Assembly: GCA_965601975.1 (NCBI GenBank) | Contig: OZ271856.1 | Coordinates: forward strand, 248,001-312,000 | Source of the DNA: JANQIO01 sp965601975 | Lineage (GTDB): Bacteria; Pseudomonadota; Gammaproteobacteria; Pseudomonadales; Halieaceae | Reading direction: 5' to 3' | Length of the DNA: 64,000 bases | Part shown: in pieces, positions 26,193-34,149 of the stretch | Numbering within the stretch: the stretch's first letter is position 1 | Layout of the letters: each line of letters opens with the position of its first letter | The notes under the pieces: model-generated | Database searches by the model: none | Told to the model about the DNA's origin: nothing | The model's input: the letters and a program-made list of their open reading frames with translations, nothing else | Position numbers and translations under genes: made by a program

Positions 26193-26636
26193 TCACTGGT
26201 GTTCCAGGTGGGTGACGGCCGCGCGCAGGGCCAGCTCATAGCCCTGGGCGCCGAGCCCGCAAATAACGCCCACCGCGATATCGGAAAAATAGGAGTGGTG
26301 GCGGAATTCCTCCCGCGCATGCACGTTGGACAGGTGAACTTCGATGAAGGGAATTTCCACCGCCGCCAGCGCATCGCGGATGGCAACGCTGCTATGGGTG
26401 AACGCCGCCGGGTTGATGATGATGAAGTTGACGCCCTCGTGCCGGGCGTCCTGGATGCGCTCCACCAGTTCGTACTCGGCATTGCTCTGCATGGCGAGCA
26501 GGTGGTGTCCCGCGTCCTGGGCCTGTTGCTGCAGCGCCTGGTTGATATCCGCAAGGTTGCGGCTGCCGTAGATTTCCGGCTCCCGCTCTCCCAGCAGATT
26601 CAGGTTTGGTCCGTGCAGGACCAGGATGGACGCCAT
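26193..26636 (-). CDS. aroQ: 3-dehydroquinate dehydratase, type II
   Basis: AroQ dehydrates 3-dehydroquinate in the shikimate pathway. With the second ATG (26636) it has 147 residues: ILVLHGPNLNLLGEREPEIYG, the catalytic NPAAFTHSSVAIRDAL, and FIEVHLSNVHARE. The ATG at 26645 is 3 codons earlier but only 1-2 nt from the GAGG ribosome site, while 26636 has 10-nt spacing. aroQ-accB-accC-prmA is the Pseudomonas order. Confidence 0.95.
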   Translation of the reverse strand: MASILVLHGPNLNLLGEREPEIYGSRNLADINQALQQQAQDAGHHLLAMQSNAEYELVERIQDARHEGVNFIIINPAAFTHSSVAIRDALAAVEIPFIEVHLSNVHAREEFRHHSYFSDIAVGVICGLGAQGYELALRAAVTHLEHQ

Positions 26637-26778
26637 CGGCACCATGCCTCGCGCAGCGGTTAGAGAGCGAGATTGTGCACAGATCGATCAGCGGCGTCTA
26701 GAGAAAATGTGTTAAAAGATGCAAGTTTACGCACGTTACATGCATTTTCGCGGACGTTCGGCTAATGATTAGCGCTGG

Positions 26779-28563
26779 CTAGCGCTCGGCGACGGCCGGC
26801 ACCCCGGCCCGTTCCAGGGCGTCCAGGACAATGCCGGGGGTGAGCAGTTGGGGCAGGATTTCCGGCTCGGCGCCGGGCTCTCCACTGTAGACGAGATAGA
26901 GCGGTACGCCGTTGCGGCCGAATCGCGCCAGGAAGGCGGCGATATTGGCGTCGTAGTCGGTCCAGTCCACCACGATGTACTCCATGCCCAGGTCGGCCAT
27001 GGCGGTTTCGACGCGATCCGTACCCAGGGTGCCGCGCTCGTTGGCAATACAGGTGATGCACCAGTCGGCGGTGACATTGACGAACACCGGCTTGCCCGAG
27101 GCCAGCAGCTGCTCAAGCCGCATTTCCGACCAGCCCTGTTCGCCGGTGTCAGCCACCGCGCCGCGCTGGGCACCGCTGTCCAGCGCGGAGCTTGGAATCA
27201 GTGACAGCGCTGCCACCAGGGCAGCGGCCCCCGCGAGTCGCCCCCACAGGCGATAGCGCCACAACCACAGGCCCAGGGCCAGGGCCAGCATGCCGCACAA
27301 CAACAGGGCCATGGTGGTGACACTGGTCTGGCGACCGCTGACCCACAGCAACCAGATGGCGGTGGCGTAAAGCGGAAACGCCAGCAGCTGCTTGAAGGTT
27401 TCCATCCAGGGTCCCGGGCGCGGCATCCGCGCGCGCAGGCCTTTCGAGTAACTCAGCAGCAGCATCGGCGCCGCCATGCCGCTGCCGAGGGCGGCGAACA
27501 CCGCCAGCGCCACCGGTGCGGGCTGGGTGACCGCAAATCCCAGGGCGGTGCCCATGAACGGCGCGGTGCAGGGACTCGCTACCACCGTCGCCAGCACGCC
27601 CGTAAAGAAGGAGCCGGAGTAGCCCCCGCGCTCTGCGAGCTGGCTGCCCAGCCCCATAAAGCCGGCGCCGATCTCGATCAGGCCGGATAGCGCCAGGCCC
27701 ATCACAAAGAAGAGATAGGCCAGCAGGGCGACGAAGCGCGGTTCCTGCAGCTGGAAACCCCAGCCCACCGCGGCACCGGCCTGCTGCAGGCTGATCAGTA
27801 TGAAGGCCACCAGCAGGAAGCTGGATACCACCCCCGCGGCATAGACCCAGCCGTGCACATGCTTGCTGTGCTCACTGCCGGTGGCGAGGCTGAACACCTT
27901 CAGGGACAGTACCGGGAACACACAGGGCATCAGGTTCAGTATGCTGCCGCCGACAAAGGCCAGCAGCATCATGTAGAACAGCCTGGTCATCGACAACGGC
28001 GCAGCCTCGGCTGCGTCGGCCTTGCTGTCGCTGCTCGCGGTCTGCCTGCTACCCCTGGACTTGGCTACAGCGGCGATGGTTTTCTGGGCGAAATCGACTT
28101 CGAAGCTCTGCCGGTTGGGGGGGTAACACAGACCGGCGTCGGCACAGCCCTGAGAGGTGACCTTGAGAGTGCCCCGTTCCACGGGCCGATCCAGCGCAAG
28201 CGTAATGTCGGCAGAGTGGTAGTGCACCTCCGAGACGCCGAAGTATTCATCCTCGCGCACCACGCCCTCCGGGAAGGTGGGTGTCAGCTGGACCTCACCT
28301 TCCGCGGTCTGCAGGGAGAACTTGAACCGCTTCTGGTACAGGTAGTAACCGTCGGTGATCTGCCAGTACAGGCGCAGCTGCTGTTCGTCCAGCACTTCCA
28401 GGGCGAGCTGGTAGGCCTGATCCACCGGCAGGAAGTCAGGCTCCGCGGTGGTGGACAGATCGCCCGACAGCGAAGTAGCAGGTGCACCCAGGTCCTGTGC
28501 CTGTGCCGCTCCGAGGGGCAGCAGCAGGAGGCTGGATACCAATAGCGCTGGAAGTTGTTTCAT
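26779..28563 (-). CDS. dsbD: Thiol:disulfide interchange protein DsbD
   Basis: DsbD brings electrons from cytoplasmic thioredoxin to periplasmic thiol proteins, including those for cytochrome c maturation. The 594-residue protein has a signal peptide (1-22), an N-terminal domain with the pair in CADAGLCYPP, eight-helix membrane domain with Cys in NLMPCVFPV and SPCTAPFMG, and a C-terminal thioredoxin-like domain with WCITC (Cys502, Cys505). It reads toward aroQ from the other side of a 133-bp... gap at 26646-26778, which should hold the aroQ promoter. Confidence 0.96.
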   Translation of the reverse strand: MKQLPALLVSSLLLLPLGAAQAQDLGAPATSLSGDLSTTAEPDFLPVDQAYQLALEVLDEQQLRLYWQITDGYYLYQKRFKFSLQTAEGEVQLTPTFPEGVVREDEYFGVSEVHYHSADITLALDRPVERGTLKVTSQGCADAGLCYPPNRQSFEVDFAQKTIAAVAKSRGSRQTASSDSKADAAEAAPLSMTRLFYMMLLAFVGGSILNLMPCVFPVLSLKVFSLATGSEHSKHVHGWVYAAGVVSSFLLVAFILISLQQAGAAVGWGFQLQEPRFVALLAYLFFVMGLALSGLIEIGAGFMGLGSQLAERGGYSGSFFTGVLATVVASPCTAPFMGTALGFAVTQPAPVALAVFAALGSGMAAPMLLLSYSKGLRARMPRPGPWMETFKQLLAFPLYATAIWLLWVSGRQTSVTTMALLLCGMLALALGLWLWRYRLWGRLAGAAALVAALSLIPSSALDSGAQRGAVADTGEQGWSEMRLEQLLASGKPVFVNVTADWCITCIANERGTLGTDRVETAMADLGMEYIVVDWTDYDANIAAFLARFGRNGVPLYLVYSGEPGAEPEILPQLLTPGIVLDALERAGVPAVAER

Positions 28564-28709
28564 ACCTTGTCTCTCCGGGGTGCAGACCTTGGACCCCGCT
28601 CCACCCGGAAGTTTCCTGACATTTTACCGGCCCGCCGCCGGTGTACGCATTGTAACAGTGACCGGACTGGCAGGATGGTATAGTGTCGCTCCACGCGAGG
28701 GACCGTTCC

Positions 28710-29153
28710 ATGCCTTACTTCAGATATATGCTGCTTGTCGCAGTTTTCGTTCATTTTCCTGCCCAGGCGGTGGAGATCGACGAGGCCTGGATGCGGGCGA
28801 TGCCGCCCGGCCAGCCTACGGCAGCGGCCTACGTCAGCCTGCGCAATCCCGATGCTGAGCAGGTTCTGCTGACGGGCGCGAGCACGCCGCTGGCCGGCAG
28901 CGTCGAAATCCACCGCTCCGAGCAGGTGGACGGCATGTGGCGGATGCGGCGCCTGGAAGGCGTCCCGGTGCCCGCGGGCGGTACGGCAAGCATGGCCCCC
29001 GGTGGCGTCCACCTGATGCTGTTCAAGATGACTCGCCCGTTGAAAGAAGGCGACACCCTGCCGCTGACCCTGACCTTCGACTCAGGTGAGCGCGTTGAGG
29101 TCGATGTCGAAGTCCGGGCCCTGTCCGCGGGCGGCCACCACAACCACCACTGA
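28710..29153 (+). CDS. Periplasmic copper chaperone PCu(A)C
   Basis: PCu(A)C proteins deliver Cu(I) to cytochrome c oxidase. The 147-residue protein has a signal peptide (MPYFRYMLLVAVFVHFPAQA), the conserved metal ligands in VEIHRSEQVDGMWRM and GGVHLMLF, and a His-rich tail GGHHNHH. ATG 28710 is chosen because it gives the signal peptide and has GCGAGGG in front. It is divergent from dsbD, which also supports oxidase assembly. Confidence 0.9.
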   Translation: MPYFRYMLLVAVFVHFPAQAVEIDEAWMRAMPPGQPTAAAYVSLRNPDAEQVLLTGASTPLAGSVEIHRSEQVDGMWRMRRLEGVPVPAGGTASMAPGGVHLMLFKMTRPLKEGDTLPLTLTFDSGERVEVDVEVRALSAGGHHNHH

Positions 29154-29186
29154 ACCGCCGACGACTGAGCTGGAAGGAGATGGGTA

Positions 29187-30236
29187 ATGCTTGAGGGTTT
29201 GAAAGAAAGCTGGACTTCGGCGAAGGAGCGGGTCCTGTCCGCTGCGCCGGACGGCGGCTGGGTGCGTGGCGTCGTGGGCGTGCTGGGCATCTACCTGATC
29301 GTGACGATTTTGCTGGGCATGTACTGGAGCCTGGCGCCGTCGGAGTTTGATGTGCAGGAGCGCGCCCAGGCATTTGCCGCTGAGCACGGCACCGAGATGG
29401 TGACCGGTTCCGTCACTACCGCCACCCTCATCGGCGTGGCGGAAACCCTGCTCGACAAACCCGGCGGTTTCATCCGCAACGACAAGTTTCCCCCGGGGAT
29501 GTGGCTCGACAATATGCCGAACTGGGAATACGGCGCACTGATCCAGGTGCGGGACCTGTCCCGGGCCATGCGTGAATCCTATAGCCGCTCGCAATCCCAG
29601 TCGAAGGAGGATCCGGACCTGGCCCAGGCCGAGCCCCTGTTCAACACCAAGGCGGACCGCTGGCTGTTTCCCGCTTCCGAGGGCGAATACCGGGACGGTA
29701 TTCGCCGCGTCACCAGTTTTGGCTTGCGGCTGGCGGACCCGCAGGCGCGCGACGCACAGTTCTATGCGAGAGCCGACAATCTCGCCTACTGGCTGGCGAC
29801 CGTGGAGACCCGCCTCGGCAGCCTGTCGCAGCGCCTCAGCGCCAGCGTGGGCCAGCGGCGTATCAACACCGACCTGGCCGGCGATGCGGAGGCCACCCAG
29901 GCTACCCCCGCACCGGGAGACGAGGTGGTGCGCACGCCCTGGCTGGAGATCGACGATGTCTTCTACCGGGCCAGGGGCTCCACCTGGGCGCTGATTCACT
30001 TCCTGCGGGCGGCGGAAATCGATTTCGCCGATGTGCTGGAAAAGAAGAACGCGCGTGTCAGCCTGCAACAGATCATTCGTGAACTGGAGGCAACGCAGCA
30101 GACGGTGTGGAGCCCGGTGGTGCTGAACGGCTCGGGTTTCGGTCTGGTCGCCAACCACTCGCTGGTGATGGCGTCTTATATCAGCCGTGCCAACGCCGCC
30201 ATCATCGACCTCAGACGCTTACTCAGCGACGGCTAA
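29187..30236 (+). CDS. DUF2333 family membrane protein
   Basis: This 349-residue protein has one membrane segment near residues 30-48 (VVGVLGIYLIVTILLGMYW), followed by a long soluble part with FIRNDKFPPGMWLDNMPNWE and GSTWALIHFLRAAEIDF. This pattern is DUF2333, found in marine gammaproteobacteria. The function is unknown; the topology suggests a periplasmic domain. It starts 33 bp after the copper chaperone gene and may be co-transcribed with it. Confidence 0.85.
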   Translation: MLEGLKESWTSAKERVLSAAPDGGWVRGVVGVLGIYLIVTILLGMYWSLAPSEFDVQERAQAFAAEHGTEMVTGSVTTATLIGVAETLLDKPGGFIRNDKFPPGMWLDNMPNWEYGALIQVRDLSRAMRESYSRSQSQSKEDPDLAQAEPLFNTKADRWLFPASEGEYRDGIRRVTSFGLRLADPQARDAQFYARADNLAYWLATVETRLGSLSQRLSASVGQRRINTDLAGDAEATQATPAPGDEVVRTPWLEIDDVFYRARGSTWALIHFLRAAEIDFADVLEKKNARVSLQQIIRELEATQQTVWSPVVLNGSGFGLVANHSLVMASYISRANAAIIDLRRLLSDG

Positions 30237-30268
30237 CGCCGTCGAGGCTGAAGGCTCCTATCCGACGG

Positions 30269-30613
30269 CTAGGGTTTGCGGTAGCGCAGGCGGGTGCCGG
30301 TATCCAGGGACAGGCGGATCTCCTCGGCGCTCAGCTCCTCGGGGAAGTAGGTGCCGGACACCTTGGCGTCGATCAGGCTTGCACCCTCCAGGTTCGTTTC
30401 CCGGAAATCGATGCCGCGCAGGTCGGCGTTACGGAAATAGGAGTCGCTGAAATCCAGTCCCGCCGCGTTCATGTTGCGCAGATCCCGCCCCCGGTAGTCG
30501 CCGCTTTTGAGTCGGCTGGCGTCCAGCTTGTCGCGCTGCTCGTTGAACTCGCGGATCTCCTCGTTGCGCAGCAACTGGTAGAGCGGGTCGTCACTGATGG
30601 TCGGTTTGCTCAT
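30269..30613 (-). CDS. Small pentapeptide-repeat protein
   Basis: The 114-residue cytoplasmic protein carries about six to seven pentapeptide repeats in its middle part (DYRGR DLRNM NAAGL DFSDS YFRNA DLRGI DFRET NLEGA SL), which would form a short right-handed quadrilateral helix. A helical stretch with LLRNEEIREFNEQ comes first. ATG 30613 fits best; the frame is open to 30667. It is divergent from polB. Some longer pentapeptide proteins bind DNA gyrase, but this one is too short to predict that. Confidence 0.82.
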   Translation of the reverse strand: MSKPTISDDPLYQLLRNEEIREFNEQRDKLDASRLKSGDYRGRDLRNMNAAGLDFSDSYFRNADLRGIDFRETNLEGASLIDAKVSGTYFPEELSAEEIRLSLDTGTRLRYRKP

Positions 30614-30622
30614 CGGGGGCAC

Positions 30623-30648
30623 CTGTGGCTGATTCGGTAGTGCCACAG
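30623..30648. promoter_or_regulatory. Inverted repeat between pentapeptide gene and polB
   Basis: CTGTGGC (30623-30629) and GCCACAG (30642-30648) form a perfect dyad separated by 12 bp, 10 bp before the pentapeptide gene and about 80 bp before polB. The outer CTGT...ACAG bases recall LexA half-sites, but the spacing is far longer than the CTGT-N8-ACAG of LexA. Operator function is inference. Confidence 0.35.
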
Positions 30649-30726
30649 TGAAGACTCTGGGGCACATTGCGGTATAGAGTAACCAAGCCTTTCCGCCAAG
30701 CCCAGCCGTTGCCCGGTAATTTCCCA

Positions 30727-33042
30727 GTGACAGATCAGCAAACAGGTTTTGTTATCAGCCGCGGATGGCGCGACGCGGACGCCGGTGTCGAGCTGGACCT
30801 GTGGCTCAGCAGTGACGCGGGTCCGGTCCACCTGCTGGTGCCCGGTCAGGAGGTGCTGTTCTTCCTGCCGGCCGAGGAGGCCGCCGCGGCGAGCGATCTG
30901 CTGGCCGGCATTCCCCTGCGAACCGAGACGCTGGCGCTGAAGGCCTTCGACATGCGCCCGGTCTGCGGCTTCTACTTTCGCAGTGAACGACTGCTCCGGC
31001 AGGCCCGGGACCGTTTGCAGGCCGCGGGCTTCGATCCGCTGGAGGCTGACCTCAATCCCGTCGACCGATTCCTCATGGAGCGCTTTGTGCGCGGATCCCT
31101 GGCCTGGCAGCAGCACGACGGGCAGGTGCAGGTGCGTGCCGCCGACTACCAGCCGCAGCTGCAGATGCTGTCCCTGGATATCGAAACGGCCATCGACCGT
31201 CTCGAACTCTATTCGATCGGTCTCTACGCCGTGACGCCCCGGGGCGTCGAGCGCCTGGTGTTCATGCGAGGGGATCACTCGGCGCTGGAATACGTCGTGA
31301 TGTGCGCCAGCGAGGCGGACCTGTTGCGCCGCTTCTTTGACTGGCTTGCGGATTTCGACCCCGACATATTCATAGGCTGGAATGTCATCAACTTCGATCT
31401 CTGGTACCTGCAGCGGGTCGCGGACAAGCTCGGTATTCCGCTGCGCCTGGGTCGCGCTGGCCGCACGCCCCACTGGCGCGAACTGGATGATGACGGCCAG
31501 CGTCGCGCCGTCAGTATTCCGGGCCGGGCCGTGCTGGACGGCGTCGACCTGTTGCGGACCGCGACCTATCGCTTCGAGAGCTTCTCCCTGGAAGCGGTGT
31601 CCCGCGAGCTTCTGGGGGCCGGCAAACTGCTCACCGGCAGCGGGCGCGGCGAGCAGATTGGTGAACTGTTCCGCGACGACAAGGATGCGCTGGCCGAGTA
31701 CAACCTGCGCGACTGCGAGCTGGTGTGGGAGATCTTTGAGCACGAGGGCCTGCTGGCGTTTGCCGTTGCCCGCAGCCAGATGACCGGCCTCGCCATCGAT
31801 CGCCAGGGTGGCTCGGTAGCGGCGTTCGACTTTTTGTACCTGCCGCGGCTGCACCGGGCGGGCTTCGTCGCCCCCAATGCCAGCCGTGAACAGATTGCCA
31901 GCCCGGGCGGCTTCGTGCTGGATTCGGAGCCCGGCATTCACAGCGACGTGCTGGTGCTGGATTTCAAGAGCCTGTATCCCAGCATCATCCGCACTTTCGG
32001 CGTCGACCCCATGGGGCTGGCGGTGGGCATGGCGGATGACGACCCGGCGGCCACGGTGGAGGGTTTTATCGGCGCCAGGTTCTCGCGGGAACGACACCTG
32101 CTGCCGGGCATCATCGAAGAGCTGTGGCAGCTCCGCGATGCGGCCAAGGCCCGCGGCGACAACGCCCAGAGCCAGGCCATCAAGATCATCATGAACTCTT
32201 TTTACGGTGTGCTGGGAACGCCGGGCTGTCGATTCTTCGACGCGCGCCTGGCGAGTTCCATCACCCGCCGCGGGCACCAGATCATCCAGGAGACGCGAGA
32301 CCGCATCGAGACCCTGGGTGATCGCGTCATTTATGGCGACACCGATTCCGTGTTCGTGGCGGTGGCGGAACGGCCCGGTGAAACTGCCGCCGAGCGCGGC
32401 AACTGGCTGGCGGAGGAGCTCAACCGCTGGTGGAGCGAGCGGCTGGCCTCCGAGTACGGACTGGCCAGCGTGCTGGAGCTGGAATTCGAAACCCATTTCA
32501 GCCGCTTCCTGATGCCGACGATTCGCGGCTCGGAGAAAGGCAGCAAGAAGCGCTACGCCGGTGTGGTCGTGCGGGACGGCGAGCAGCAGCTTGTATTCAA
32601 GGGACTGGAAAACGTTCGCACGGACTGGACCGCACTGGCGCGGGGATTCCAGAGCGAGCTCTACCGGCGGGTATTCGCCGATGAGCCCTTCGAGGACTAC
32701 GTTCGCGACATCGCCGAGCAGGTACAGCGCGGCGACCTCGACCGGGAGCTGGTCTACCGCAAGCGACTGCGGCGGCGCCTCGATGACTACCAGCGCAACG
32801 TACCGCCGCATGTGCAGGCCGCCAGGCGCCTGCTGGATCGCGGCGGTCGGCCTCCCGCGCGGGGCGACTGGGTGGAATACGTCATCACCACCGCCGGCGC
32901 AGAGCCCGCCGAGTCACCGAGCGCGCCGCTGGACTACGAACACTACATCGAGCGCCAACTGACCCCGGTGGCGGACGGCATACTGCACTTTCTCGACACG
33001 TCCTTTGCCGAGATCTGCGGGCAGCAGCAGTCTTTGTTTTAG
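30727..33042 (+). CDS. polB: DNA polymerase II (family B)
   Basis: Pol II is a family-B polymerase used in replication restart and damage bypass in E. coli. The 771-residue protein aligns along its length with E. coli PolB: exonuclease motif LDIET (Asp151, Glu153), IGWNVINFDLWYLQ, motif A DFKSLYPSIIRTF (from Asp412), motif B KIIMNSFYGVLGT, motif C YGDTDS (536-541), and the C-terminal PLDYEHYIERQL. GTG 30727 gives the E. coli-like start TGFVISRGWRD; an earlier TTG at 30667 is unlikely. It is convergent with the PfkB kinase, overlapping by 4 bases. Confidence 0.96.
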   Translation: MTDQQTGFVISRGWRDADAGVELDLWLSSDAGPVHLLVPGQEVLFFLPAEEAAAASDLLAGIPLRTETLALKAFDMRPVCGFYFRSERLLRQARDRLQAAGFDPLEADLNPVDRFLMERFVRGSLAWQQHDGQVQVRAADYQPQLQMLSLDIETAIDRLELYSIGLYAVTPRGVERLVFMRGDHSALEYVVMCASEADLLRRFFDWLADFDPDIFIGWNVINFDLWYLQRVADKLGIPLRLGRAGRTPHWRELDDDGQRRAVSIPGRAVLDGVDLLRTATYRFESFSLEAVSRELLGAGKLLTGSGRGEQIGELFRDDKDALAEYNLRDCELVWEIFEHEGLLAFAVARSQMTGLAIDRQGGSVAAFDFLYLPRLHRAGFVAPNASREQIASPGGFVLDSEPGIHSDVLVLDFKSLYPSIIRTFGVDPMGLAVGMADDDPAATVEGFIGARFSRERHLLPGIIEELWQLRDAAKARGDNAQSQAIKIIMNSFYGVLGTPGCRFFDARLASSITRRGHQIIQETRDRIETLGDRVIYGDTDSVFVAVAERPGETAAERGNWLAEELNRWWSERLASEYGLASVLELEFETHFSRFLMPTIRGSEKGSKKRYAGVVVRDGEQQLVFKGLENVRTDWTALARGFQSELYRRVFADEPFEDYVRDIAEQVQRGDLDRELVYRKRLRRRLDDYQRNVPPHVQAARRLLDRGGRPPARGDWVEYVITTAGAEPAESPSAPLDYEHYIERQLTPVADGILHFLDTSFAEICGQQQSLF

Positions 33043-34061
33043 GCGAGGACTTGCGCCGATTCCCCAAAGAATTCCGCAGCGACGGCGTCGTGCTCACTGG
33101 CGCTAAGCCTGGGGCCGAAGCGGGATACGACTTTCGCACCGGCCAGGCTGGCGAAGCGGCCGGCGGTTTCGAAGTCGTGGCCGTGGGTGATGCCGTAGAG
33201 GAAGGCCCCGGCAAACATATCGCCGGCACCGTTGGTATCGATGGCCTCGGCCGGCGCGCCGGGAATCTCCAGCAGGCGCTCGCCGTCGAAGAGCAGTGCG
33301 CCGCGGGCACCCAGGGTGATGGCAAACTGTCGCGCTACGGATTTGAGCGCGGCCACAGCCTCATCCAGTGATTCCGAACCGGCCCAGCCAAGCGCCTCGG
33401 CCTCGTTGCAGAACAGCAGGTCAACGCCGCGGTCACCCATCATCTCCTGCAGGCCGTCGCGGAAGAACTCGACCATGCCGGGGTCGGAAAAGCTGATCGC
33501 CGTGGCCACTCCGGCGGACTCCGCGTGCTCGCGTGCGGCGATGGCGGCCGCTCGTCCGGTGGGTGAGGTCACCAGGTATCCCTCCATATAGAGATACTCG
33601 GCATCGGCGATCGCCGAGGGGTTCAGCTCGGTTTCGGACAGTGTTTCGCTGATGCCGAGAAACGAGTTCATGCTGCGCTCTGCGTCCGGTGAAATCAGCA
33701 CCAGGCAGCGCCCCGTGGTGCCGTCATCGCGGGCACAGTTCCAGTTGTGGGCCACGCCCGCTGCTTCCAGGTCGTTGAGGTAGAAGTCGCCGTTGTCATC
33801 GTTGGCAATCTTGCAGGAGTAGAAGCTGGAACCGCCGAAGCGCGCGACCGCGATCATGGTGTTGGCGGCGCTGCCGCCGCTGGCACGTTTGGCCGTGACC
33901 AGATGACCCTCGAGCTGGTCTACCAGCTCCTGCTGCCGCGTCTCGTCTACCAGCGTCATAAGACCCTTTTCGACCCCCATGCTGTCGAGCTCGCTGTCCT
34001 CGACCTGGATTTCCGTGTCCACCAGCGCGTTGCCGATGCCATATACCTTGTACTGTTTCAC
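33039..34061 (-). CDS. PfkB family kinase, adenosine-kinase type
   Basis: The 340-residue protein is a ribokinase-fold kinase with GGSAANTMIAVARFGG near the N-terminal third and the catalytic DTNGAGDMFAGAFLYG near the end. The full pattern resembles the group often annotated as adenosine kinase in gammaproteobacteria; the substrate cannot be read from sequence. A GTG at 34061 with GGGAG in front is the likely start (KQYKVYGIGNALVDTE); the frame upstream overlaps mrcB and is spurious. It is divergent from mrcB. Confidence 0.88.
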   Translation of the reverse strand: MKQYKVYGIGNALVDTEIQVEDSELDSMGVEKGLMTLVDETRQQELVDQLEGHLVTAKRASGGSAANTMIAVARFGGSSFYSCKIANDDNGDFYLNDLEAAGVAHNWNCARDDGTTGRCLVLISPDAERSMNSFLGISETLSETELNPSAIADAEYLYMEGYLVTSPTGRAAAIAAREHAESAGVATAISFSDPGMVEFFRDGLQEMMGDRGVDLLFCNEAEALGWAGSESLDEAVAALKSVARQFAITLGARGALLFDGERLLEIPGAPAEAIDTNGAGDMFAGAFLYGITHGHDFETAGRFASLAGAKVVSRFGPRLSASEHDAVAAEFFGESAQVLA

Positions 34062-34149
34062 CCGGGTTCTCCCGACAAAAGCGGGCATTATGCGAGAACC
34101 CCGGCCATCCCGCCACTCCCGCCCCGGGCCTGGTGTACACTGCGCGCCC

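Noticed and set aside
28646..28684. Promoter or CueR-type operator upstream of the PCu(A)C gene
   Set aside because: TATAGT at 28679-28684 lacks a -35 at suitable distance and no CueR-like dyad was visible.
30614..30726. LexA box upstream of polB
   Set aside because: CTGT and ACAG are present but 18 bp apart instead of 8, and no other match was seen.
30610..32811. 733-codon open frame opposite polB
   Set aside because: All polymerase motifs are on the plus strand; the antisense product has no family features.
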